Shown: positions 56,857 through 64,000 of the stretch, in pieces
How the letters are laid out: each line of letters begins with the position of its first letter
How positions within the stretch are numbered: the stretch's first letter is position 1
NCBI RefSeq assembly: GCF_036320485.1
Contig: NZ_CP132911.1
Location: forward strand, 3,224,001-3,288,000
Origin: Dyella sp. A6
GTDB lineage: Bacteria > Pseudomonadota > Gammaproteobacteria > Xanthomonadales > Rhodanobacteraceae
Reading direction: 5' to 3'
Length of the DNA stretch: 64,000 nucleotides
Notes under the pieces: model-generated
Seen by the model: the letters and a program-made list of their open reading frames with translations, nothing else
The model's database searches: none
What the model was told of the DNA's origin: nothing
Position numbers and translations under genes: made by a program

Positions 56857-58179
56857 TTAGCGTCGACCGATTGAATGATATTCGAAGCCGCCAATTCTGA
56901 CCAGATCGGGACTATAGATATTGCGTCCGTCGAATATTATTGCTCGCCGAAGACTCCTTTTCACTGCATCAAAATCAGGATTTCTAAACTCTTTCCACTC
57001 AGTAATTATTATAAGTGCGTCCGCGCCCATACAAGCCTCGAGCGGTGATGCCGCAAAGCGTATTCTTGAATCCTCTCCATAAATACGTGCAGCTTCGTCC
57101 ATCGCCACCGGATCATAGGCAGTAACCGTCGCTCCGGACTCAAACAGGTCCTCAATGATCACACGACTTGCCGCTTCACGCATGTCGTCAGTATTCGGCT
57201 TGAAGGCCAGCCCCCAAATGGCGACATTAGCACCAGATAAAGCAGCTCCAAGTGAACCACGTACCTTGTCGACTAAAACATGCTTCTGTCGTTCGTTAAC
57301 ATCTTCTACAGCACTTAGAATATGTAAATGCTGCCCATGGTCTTTAGCAGTTTTCACCAAAGCCTTGACATCTTTCGGGAAACACGATCCTCCATAACCA
57401 CATCCGGGGTAGAGAAAGGAATAGCCGATGCGGGAGTCAGAGCCGATACCAAGCCGTACAGACTCGATATCTGCGCCGGTTTCTTCAGCCAGTAAGGCGA
57501 GTTCGTTCATGAAACTTATTCGCGTCGCAAGCATTGAGTTTGCCGCGTATTTTGTCAGTTCGGCTGAACGTGCATTCATGACGATCATGCGGTCATGATT
57601 GCGAACATATGGAGCATAGAGTGCGCGCATTATCTCAATCGCCTTAGGATCCTCAGATCCAATAACAACTCTATCCGGACTCATGAAGTCATCGATCGCT
57701 GCTCCTTCTTTGAGGAACTCAGGGTTAGATACAACACTGAATGACGTATCCAAGCCCCTCCTCACCAATTCAGCGCAAATGGCGCTCTTGACCTTATCAG
57801 CAGTGCCAACCGGGACCGTTGACTTGTCCACCACAACTTTATATCCATCCATATATTTGCCGATGCTAGTAGCAGCAGCAAGAACATATTGAAGGTCCGC
57901 AGATCCATCTTCGTCAGGAGGTGTTCCAACAGCAATGAATTGAATGGCACCATGCTTGACGGCAATCTCCGCACTAGACGTAAAATGCAGCCGACCCGCC
58001 TTTACATTACGCTGAATCAATTCCTTTAACCCTGGCTCATGTATAGGAACAACTCCATTGTTCAGCATGTCAATCTTGTCTTGATTAACATCAAAGCACA
58101 ATACATCATTTCCAGTTTCCGACAGGCAGGCACCGGAAACTAAGCCGACGTATCCCGATCCAATCACTGTTACCTTCAT
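56857..58179 (-). CDS. ugd: UDP-glucose 6-dehydrogenase
   Basis: A 440-residue two-step NAD-dependent dehydrogenase making UDP-glucuronate. N-terminal Rossmann motif [17 protein letters not shown]; catalytic Cys in [15 protein letters not shown]-terminal domain with [19 protein letters not shown] 58179 is preceded by GAGGTGGG and matches the family N-terminus; an in-frame upstream start would add five residues. It supplies the UXS enzyme downstream. Confidence 0.96.
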   Translation of the reverse strand: MKVTVIGSGYVGLVSGACLSETGNDVLCFDVNQDKIDMLNNGVVPIHEPGLKELIQRNVKAGRLHFTSSAEIAVKHGAIQFIAVGTPPDEDGSADLQYVLAAATSIGKYMDGYKVVVDKSTVPVGTADKVKSAICAELVRRGLDTSFSVVSNPEFLKEGAAIDDFMSPDRVVIGSEDPKAIEIMRALYAPYVRNHDRMIVMNARSAELTKYAANSMLATRISFMNELALLAEETGADIESVRLGIGSDSRIGYSFLYPGCGYGGSCFPKDVKALVKTAKDHGQHLHILSAVEDVNERQKHVLVDKVRGSLGAALSGANVAIWGLAFKPNTDDMREAASRVIIEDLFESGATVTAYDPVAMDEAARIYGEDSRIRFAASPLEACMGADALIIITEWKEFRNPDFDAVKRSLRRAIIFDGRNIYSPDLVRIGGFEYHSIGRR

Positions 58180-58237
58180 TACCCACCTCAACAATATTCA
58201 AAGAAAGACTGAAACACCGCTCGTAGTCATTCTTTAA

Positions 58238-59593
58238 TTATGAACGATTGGAACGTATATAGCCACTTAACTCTACTGTCTTCGCCTTCATCAATTCCAC
58301 ATCAGCTACTGACTCGACATTCAGTCGAAGCAATGGCTCAGTATTTGACACTCTAACGTTAAACCGCCAATCACTGAACGCCAAACTAACTCCATCAGTC
58401 CGATTTAACGCACCACCTAGAGACTCGTATTTAGTCACAAGGTTATTCATTACCTGCGCCGCATCATCGACCGTGAAGTTAATTTCACCACTGCACGGAA
58501 ATGCCGCGATTCGCTCGGCAAGCATTTTTTTAAGGGATATGCCTGTGTGACTGATACGCTCGGCAATCAATAACCACGGAATCATTCCAGAATCGCAATA
58601 TGCGAAGTCACGAAAGTAATGATGCGCACTCATTTCACCGCCATAGATGGCATCCTCTGCCCGCATACGCTCCTTGATGAATGCATGACCTGTCTTGCTT
58701 TCTATCGGCACCCCACCGCTGGCATGCACCATATCAATGGTATTCCAGGTAAGCCTAGGATCGTGGATGATTTTCGACCCGGGATGCGTCTCAAGAAGCT
58801 GTGCAGCCAGCAGACCCACAAGGTAATAGCCTTCGATAAACTCTCCATCACTGTCGAAGAAAAAGCAACGATCAAAGTCTCCATCCCATGCAATACCAAA
58901 ATCTGCCTTTGCGGCAATTACTGCATCGCTCGTCGCCTGACGATTCTCAGGCAATAGCGGATTCGGGATACCGTGAGGAAATGTGCCGTCCGGATCGTGG
59001 CAAATGCGAATAAACTCAAATGGGAGGTGTTTAGCAAGCTCATCCACCACCAACCCGGCACCGCCGTTCCCTGCATTGACGACAATGCGAAGCGGCTTAA
59101 GTTGACCCACATTCACATAACTTAGCAGATGCTCGATATAGGCGCTTTTGTCCGTATCCCGCAATAGACCACCTGGTGTGGCGCTATCGGAAAACCGTCC
59201 CGACTCAACAAGATCTTCGATCTCACGTAGCCCCGTGTCCCCGCTAATAGGCCGTGAATCCCGGCGGACAAGTTTCATTCCATTGAAATCGATTGGATTA
59301 TGGCTGGCCGTCACCATAATGCCGCCATTGACGCTACGATGCGCCGTCTGAAAATACACTTCTTCGGTTCCACACAGCCCTATATCGATGACGTCGCAGC
59401 CAGCTTGACGCAGTCCATTTGTCAATGCTCGCGCCAGCCCAGGACTACTGAGCCTTACGTCGTAGCCTACAACCACTTCACCTTGGCCCACCACCTCGGC
59501 GTACGCTCGACCAACACGCTCAGCCATGGCTTCGTTCAACTCGTCGGGCAGTCGACCTCGAATGTCATAGGCCTTAAATGATTTCAATGGCAT
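58238..59593 (-). CDS. Phosphomannomutase/phosphoglucomutase
   Basis: A 451-residue alpha-phosphohexomutase. N-terminal FKAYDIRGRLPDELN, phosphoserine loop VTASHNPIDFNGMK, metal loop DGDFDRCFFFD and sugar-binding loop GEMSAHHYFRDFAY. Bacterial enzymes of this type (AlgC/XanA-like) convert both mannose-6-P and glucose-6-P to the 1-phosphates, which could feed GDP-mannose (for Gmd/Rmd) and UDP-glucose (for Ugd). Neither manC nor galU is in the window. Confidence 0.93.
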   Translation of the reverse strand: MPLKSFKAYDIRGRLPDELNEAMAERVGRAYAEVVGQGEVVVGYDVRLSSPGLARALTNGLRQAGCDVIDIGLCGTEEVYFQTAHRSVNGGIMVTASHNPIDFNGMKLVRRDSRPISGDTGLREIEDLVESGRFSDSATPGGLLRDTDKSAYIEHLLSYVNVGQLKPLRIVVNAGNGGAGLVVDELAKHLPFEFIRICHDPDGTFPHGIPNPLLPENRQATSDAVIAAKADFGIAWDGDFDRCFFFDSDGEFIEGYYLVGLLAAQLLETHPGSKIIHDPRLTWNTIDMVHASGGVPIESKTGHAFIKERMRAEDAIYGGEMSAHHYFRDFAYCDSGMIPWLLIAERISHTGISLKKMLAERIAAFPCSGEINFTVDDAAQVMNNLVTKYESLGGALNRTDGVSLAFSDWRFNVRVSNTEPLLRLNVESVADVELMKAKTVELSGYIRSNRS

Positions 59594-59627
59594 TTTTAAA
59601 TATCCTCAGCAACGTCGGCATACGCCG

Positions 59628-60527
59628 TTACGCCGCATACATCCAGGACAGAGTCTGCTCCATCGGAACGACATCCAGCGGCCCGATAAGTTGTTCAAGC
59701 TTTTTGTTACATCCCGTGAGTCGTAGGACATCGTTTGCGCGTACAAATGCCGGATTGACCTGAATTTTTATTTGGTAGCCAGCAATCTTTTCGAGTATGT
59801 GGACGATATCCATCAAGGAGTGTGCCACACCCGAGCAAATGTTCACGACGTTGCCATTGCCACAGCTACGGGCCCCAAGTAATTGGCGGTAGGTTCGAGC
59901 GACGAAGCGCACATCCTGGAAATCGCGTGCTATGTCTATGTTACCAAGTTCGATTACGCGCTCGCCACGCCGGAAATGATTCACGATTTTTGGCAGCAGG
60001 AACTTCTCGTTCTGCCCAACACCCGTGTAGTTAAATGGACGAGTCAGAGTTATCGGTAGCTTATCCATCCATAAGCTTGCCATGTATTCCATGGCTAATT
60101 TGCTCACTGCGTAATCATTGGCTGGCGCAGGAGGCGTGTCCTCCGTGATCGGCTCGACATCAGCGTTGCCATACACATTGGCGCTGCTTGCCAGCACAAC
60201 CCGTTCCGGTCGCTTTTTTGCTGCGGCCAACGCCTCCAGCAGGTTGCGTGTACCGACCACATTGACGCGATACATTTCGTCGACGTCGCCATGCGCAACG
60301 AACGCGATCGCGGCCAGATGCAGCACGACGTCGGCATCGGCATCGGCGACCGCACGCTGGACCGCATCCCGGTCCAGCAGGTCCGCCTCGATCGTCTGGC
60401 CTGGAGCGTCGTCACTTGCCTGACTGGCGATGCCGATCACCTGGTAGCCCGCCTGTTCCAGTTCACGAGCCACATAGCGGCCCGTGAACCCCGTATGCCC
60501 GGTCAGAAGTGCGCGTGGCCTGACCAT
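59628..60527 (-). CDS. rmd: GDP-6-deoxy-D-mannose (GDP-D-rhamnose) reductase
   Basis: A 299-residue short-chain dehydrogenase. NAD(P) site [30 protein letters not shown] carries the catalytic Tyr/Lys; [20 protein letters not shown] is typical of Rmd. It reduces the 4-keto intermediate made by Gmd to GDP-D-rhamnose. ATG 60527 lies one base past the gmd stop; ATG 60542 is also possible. The 5' part of the gene is high-GC like the core genome while the remainder is near 40-50% GC, so it may be a recombinant gene. Confidence 0.88.
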   Translation of the reverse strand: MVRPRALLTGHTGFTGRYVARELEQAGYQVIGIASQASDDAPGQTIEADLLDRDAVQRAVADADADVVLHLAAIAFVAHGDVDEMYRVNVVGTRNLLEALAAAKKRPERVVLASSANVYGNADVEPITEDTPPAPANDYAVSKLAMEYMASLWMDKLPITLTRPFNYTGVGQNEKFLLPKIVNHFRRGERVIELGNIDIARDFQDVRFVARTYRQLLGARSCGNGNVVNICSGVAHSLMDIVHILEKIAGYQIKIQVNPAFVRANDVLRLTGCNKKLEQLIGPLDVVPMEQTLSWMYAA

Positions 60528-60528
60528 G

Positions 60529-61563
60529 TCAGAACGAGGCACCGCGCTCGTTCCGAGCGAGGTCGGCCTCGACCATCATCCGGCAGAGCTCCTCGAGCGA
60601 CGTCTTCGGTTCCCAGCCCAGCTTCTCGCGCGCCTTGGAGGCTTCGCCGATCAACAGATCAACCTCCGCCGGCCGGTAGTAACGCGGATTGACGCCGACC
60701 AGTTCGCGACTGGTGGCTGCGTCGAAACCTCGCTCGTCCTCACCGCTGCCTCGCCACTCGATATCGATCCCGGCCGCCTTGAATGCCATGGTGACGAAAT
60801 CGCGCACAGTTTCCGTGCGGTTGGTGGCGAGCACATAGGTATCCGGCTCGTCAGCCTGGAGCATGCGCCACATGCCTTCGACATATTCCCTGGCATAACC
60901 CCAGTCACGCTTCGCGTCGAGGTTGCCTAGCTCGAGGCGATCCACCAGCCCCAGCTTGATCTTGGCCACGGTGTCCGTGATCTTACGCGTCACAAATTCA
61001 CGTCCGCGCAACGGCGATTCGTGATTGAACAGAATGCCACTGCATCCGAAGATGCCATAGGACTCCCGGTAGTTGACCGTGATCCAGTGCGCGTAGAGCT
61101 TCGCCACACCATAAGGGCTGCGCGGGTGGAACGGGGTGTCTTCCTTTTGCGGCACGGCCTGCACCTTGCCAAACATTTCCGATGTCGAGGCCTGGTAGAA
61201 GCGGATTTCCGGATTAACGATGCGAATCGCCTCGAGCAGGTTGAGCGCGCCGATACCGGTGATCTCGGCCGTGGTCACCGGCTGCTCGAAGGATACGCCG
61301 ACATAGCTCTGCGCTGCCAGGTTGTACACCTCGGTAGCACCGCTGGTCTGAAGCAGACGGATCGCCGCGGAAAGATCGGTGAGATCAAATTCCACCAAGT
61401 GTAGATTCGGATGTTTGTCGACCCCGAGCTCCGCCATGCGCCAGAAGTTCACCGAGCTGGTACGCCGATAAGTGCCGTACACCTGATAGCCCTTATCCAG
61501 CAGCAACTGGGCTAGATAGGCACCGTCCTGGCCGGTGATACCCGTGATGACCACCCTTTTCAT
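60529..61563 (-). CDS. gmd: GDP-mannose 4,6-dehydratase
   Basis: A 344-residue dehydratase converting GDP-mannose to the 4-keto-6-deoxy sugar. Motifs: [40 protein letters not shown], and [12 protein letters not shown] with the catalytic Tyr/Lys, followed by [17 protein letters not shown]. It is immediately followed by rmd, so the pair makes GDP-D-rhamnose rather than GDP-fucose (no fucose synthase seen). Its GC content is like that of the core genome. Confidence 0.96.
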   Translation of the reverse strand: MKRVVITGITGQDGAYLAQLLLDKGYQVYGTYRRTSSVNFWRMAELGVDKHPNLHLVEFDLTDLSAAIRLLQTSGATEVYNLAAQSYVGVSFEQPVTTAEITGIGALNLLEAIRIVNPEIRFYQASTSEMFGKVQAVPQKEDTPFHPRSPYGVAKLYAHWITVNYRESYGIFGCSGILFNHESPLRGREFVTRKITDTVAKIKLGLVDRLELGNLDAKRDWGYAREYVEGMWRMLQADEPDTYVLATNRTETVRDFVTMAFKAAGIDIEWRGSGEDERGFDAATSRELVGVNPRYYRPAEVDLLIGEASKAREKLGWEPKTSLEELCRMMVEADLARNERGASF

Positions 61564-61673
61564 GGTTACTCCTCAAAAACTCTTTTTGTTCGATTTCAGT
61601 GGTACGCCATCATGTCAACGGCCATGACTATCCGTAGTCCGGCGTCCCATAAACACGATGCTGCGTTCGATAT

Positions 61674-64000
61674 TTACTTACTGACCGCCGATGGCTCCAC
61701 ATTCACCCATTCGATGGCCTCTCCGGCAGTCTCGCCCTTTTCCCCCAACCACGCTACCTGCGCGCTTGGCGGCACTCCGTTGCCCAGCAGCAACGCCAGC
61801 AGGTTTTGAGCACTCTCGGCCCAGGTCAGACGCTGCATCCCTTCCGAGCGAACGTGATGCCCTTGCCGGTAGGCCTCAAGCCAAACCTCAATGGACCTTG
61901 CAAGGGTCTCGCTGTCGGCATGCTCAGGAAAGTATGTAGCATGGTTCTGTGCCACCTCACGGAATACCGGGATATCGCGAGCCAGTATCGGCAGGCCATG
62001 CTGTGCGGCTTCGATCAATGGCAGGCCAAAGCCTTCCCCTTCCGAAGCGGCGACCAGACATGCGCTTGAGGCATAGACCTGCTCCAGGTACTCGTCGCTT
62101 ATGCCTTCAAGCCAATGCAGCCTTCTGCCGAACTCCGGGTGCTTGCGCAAGCGCGCAGCCAGCTCATCGCTCTTCCAGCCCTGCTTGCCGACAATGACCA
62201 GATTGAAAGCCTCGCCACGCCGCCACAGTGCATCGCAGGCATCGAGCACTGCAGAATGCCCCTTGCGTGGCTCAATGGTGCCGACCATGAGTAGGCTCGG
62301 GCGTTCACGTAGGAGAGTCAGAATTTCAATGGCTCTCACGGGCATGCCACGACTCGGCGATGAGCTCTGGATATCAGCTCCATTATGAGACCAGCCGATG
62401 CGGGGATGTTGAGTCCGGTGCCGTTCGTCAAGCCAGTCGCTAAAGTCACGCGCCACTGCTTTGGAAACGGCGATAACCGTATTTGCGCCGGCAATTGTTT
62501 CAAGCCAATCCGCAAAACCGGCTTCTGCCCCTGCCGGAAAATGCTCCGGCATTCTTACACTAAGCAGATCGTGGATCAGGAATCCTACCGTTACACCCTG
62601 AGCCATCATCTCTTCAAAGTACTTCCGATGTGCGGACACCACAAGCGGCTGAAGGTCCAAGCCAAAAAAAACATCACCAGAGCCAAACTCAACTGGCGCA
62701 TCTTCAATATGCGCCCCGCCATGCCCGAAGAACTTCTCTGTAAACTTCCGCGCATAGCGATAACCTTGCGCATCAACTGACGCATATACAGGCTCCACTC
62801 GGTAATTCTGCGGCGGATTATTGAACCACTCTCCAAGAATGCTGCGCACAACACGCTGTATACCTGTTCCAACATCTCTTTTGATTAGTTCTGAGACGTC
62901 GACGAGAAACTGTTGTGAGCACACACCCTCGACCAATATGTCCTTGAGATGCTCCGCACTCTCGCTCCAGCTTAGCCAGTGCAAATTCTTGCTACGTGGA
63001 TGCTTTCCTGCAAGGTACAAGGCCAACCAATCAGTCAATGCGACTGCCAACTCCCGAGCATCAGCTCCACGAAAATAGTAAGCGTGGTCCCCAGCTACTT
63101 CGTGGAAAACCGGAATATCGCGCGCCACGATCGCAAGACCATGCTTAGCCGCCTCGACCAGCGAGAGGCCAAAGCCCTCGTTCAGACTGGCTGCGATCAG
63201 GCACGTACTGTACGCATAGATCTGCTCAAGATACTCGTCACTGATACCCCGCAGCCAGAACAGCCGATGTCCATTCTCGGGATGAGTTTCAATGCGTTTG
63301 GCCAACGCCTCCGTCTTCCATCCGGACTGGCCGACCAACACCAAGTTGACGTCTTCACCATCAGCCCAAAGCGCCTCGACAGCATCGAGGATCTGTTGCT
63401 GGCACTTGCGGGGTTCCAGGGTTGAAACGCAGAGGAAACTCGGTCGCGCACGCAATTTATCGAAAACCGAGTCAGCATCGTCTGGCAATCCCCTAGACGG
63501 AAGCGAGCCAGCGAGATCTCCACCTATGTGATTCCATTGCAAAGCAAACGCAGAATCTGTTGGCACATTCTCTTTCTTCAACCAATCAGCATAGGCCGAA
63601 GCGGTAGCCTCAGATATACATATCGCGCCATCTGTACCGGCAATCATGGCAAGCAGGCGAACATGATATGCGCTTAGGTCGCCTAACGAAAATAGTTCCG
63701 GAAACTGAATCGGCAACAGGTCATAGACAAGAAACTTGACCGTTACACCATCGGCTCGCAGTTGTCGATAGAAGTCCGCGTGTTTGAGCTGGACATGGTG
63801 CTGCAGGTCCAAACCGAAAAATATATCGCCACGCTGCCAGTCAATGATGCAGTCGTCTTCTTCCGCCGGCGCCTCGCCCAGAAGCTTCGCGGTAAAACGT
63901 CGCGCATAGCGATACCCCTGCTCCAGGGTCGCATAGACCGGCTCAACCGTATAACCGGCCGGTGGATTGGACAGCAGCGCAGCCAGGTAGCTGCGTACCA
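61674..64000 (-). CDS. Multi-module GT4 glycosyltransferase (5' end outside the window)
   Basis: At least 775 residues; the frame stays open to the right edge, so the start is outside. Two paralogous GT4 modules are visible in tandem. Each begins with a linker/acceptor part (PPAGYTVEPVYATLEQGYRYA in the first, VSELIKRDVGTGIQRVVRSI in the second), continues through GDIFFGLDLQ or GDVFFGLDLQ, and ends with a donor domain (STLEPRK / GTIEPRK and NEGFGLSLVEAAKHG / GEGFGLPLIEAAQHG). Both EX7E motifs are intact. The second domain of the GT4 protein at 45.8 kb has the same build. It probably adds two or more residues of the O-antigen repeat. Confidence 0.88.
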   Translation of the reverse strand, partial: VRSYLAALLSNPPAGYTVEPVYATLEQGYRYARRFTAKLLGEAPAEEDDCIIDWQRGDIFFGLDLQHHVQLKHADFYRQLRADGVTVKFLVYDLLPIQFPELFSLGDLSAYHVRLLAMIAGTDGAICISEATASAYADWLKKENVPTDSAFALQWNHIGGDLAGSLPSRGLPDDADSVFDKLRARPSFLCVSTLEPRKCQQQILDAVEALWADGEDVNLVLVGQSGWKTEALAKRIETHPENGHRLFWLRGISDEYLEQIYAYSTCLIAASLNEGFGLSLVEAAKHGLAIVARDIPVFHEVAGDHAYYFRGADARELAVALTDWLALYLAGKHPRSKNLHWLSWSESAEHLKDILVEGVCSQQFLVDVSELIKRDVGTGIQRVVRSILGEWFNNPPQNYRVEPVYASVDAQGYRYARKFTEKFFGHGGAHIEDAPVEFGSGDVFFGLDLQPLVVSAHRKYFEEMMAQGVTVGFLIHDLLSVRMPEHFPAGAEAGFADWLETIAGANTVIAVSKAVARDFSDWLDERHRTQHPRIGWSHNGADIQSSSPSRGMPVRAIEILTLLRERPSLLMVGTIEPRKGHSAVLDACDALWRRGEAFNLVIVGKQGWKSDELAARLRKHPEFGRRLHWLEGISDEYLEQVYASSACLVAASEGEGFGLPLIEAAQHGLPILARDIPVFREVAQNHATYFPEHADSETLARSIEVWLEAYRQGHHVRSEGMQRLTWAESAQNLLALLLGNGVPPSAQVAWLGEKGETAGEAIEWVNVEPSAVSK

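Noticed and set aside
59885..59892. GGCGGTAG, identical to the RfaH ops/JUMPstart core, in the polysaccharide locus
   Set aside because: It lies inside rmd and on the strand opposite to transcription. The same octamer occurs at 35102-35109 inside the MetJ-H1 gene, so it is chance.

Overview
The window looks like chromosomal DNA of a GC-rich gammaproteobacterium of the Lysobacterales (Xanthomonadales), most likely a Rhodanobacteraceae member (Rhodanobacter/Dyella/Luteibacter type). This is inferred from the protein types, high GC with strong third-position GC bias, and an O-antigen locus abutting etfBA. In Xanthomonas the LPS locus is known to sit next to etfA. No rRNA, tRNA or CRISPR array was found. 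Genes were read by eye; nothing was run against a database.

Region 1-13.2 kb: an M24 peptidase, an EF-G outside any ribosomal operon, a 2-oxoglutarate oxygenase, release factor RF3, then a tightly coupled four-gene signalling operon (hybrid histidine kinase, CheR, receiver-less CheB, REC-GGDEF cyclase) and a CPBP protease. Region 13.2-22.3 kb: fadE and an alpha/beta hydrolase facing a TetR gene across a near-perfect palindrome, GTP-type PEP carboxykinase, an ECF sigma / anti-sigma / DUF4097 operon, and an exported protein of unknown role. Region 22.5-34.3 kb: a GAF-GAF-GGDEF-EAL protein, Hsp33, MtgA, a GT2 transferase, a CBS protein, an ATP/ADP-translocase-like carrier, a GMC oxidoreductase, a class C beta-lactamase-like hydrolase and a TonB-like protein.

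Region 34.5-44.3 kb: an unusual gene that fuses a MetJ repressor domain to a histone-H1-like Lys/Ala tail, then gcvTH, an AlkB-like oxygenase, cysD-cysNC, an amidase and ETF-ubiquinone oxidoreductase. Region 44.3-50.7 kb: three coupled glycosyltransferase-locus genes sit between ETF-QO and etfBA.

Region 50.8-64 kb: an IS3-family element marks the edge of a lower-GC surface-polysaccharide locus read leftward. It encodes a large membrane protein with two copies of a beta-rich domain, GtrA, GT2, UDP-xylose synthase, UDP-glucose dehydrogenase, phosphohexomutase, Rmd, Gmd, and a multi-module GT4 protein that runs off the window. Gmd/Rmd and Ugd/Uxs predict GDP-D-rhamnose and UDP-xylose as building blocks. 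GC rises abruptly inside rmd, which suggests a recombination joint.

The most unusual features are the MetJ-H1 fusion with a possible internal start, the receptor-less CheR/CheB kinase operon, and the duplicated beta-domain and shuffled GT4 modules of the polysaccharide locus.
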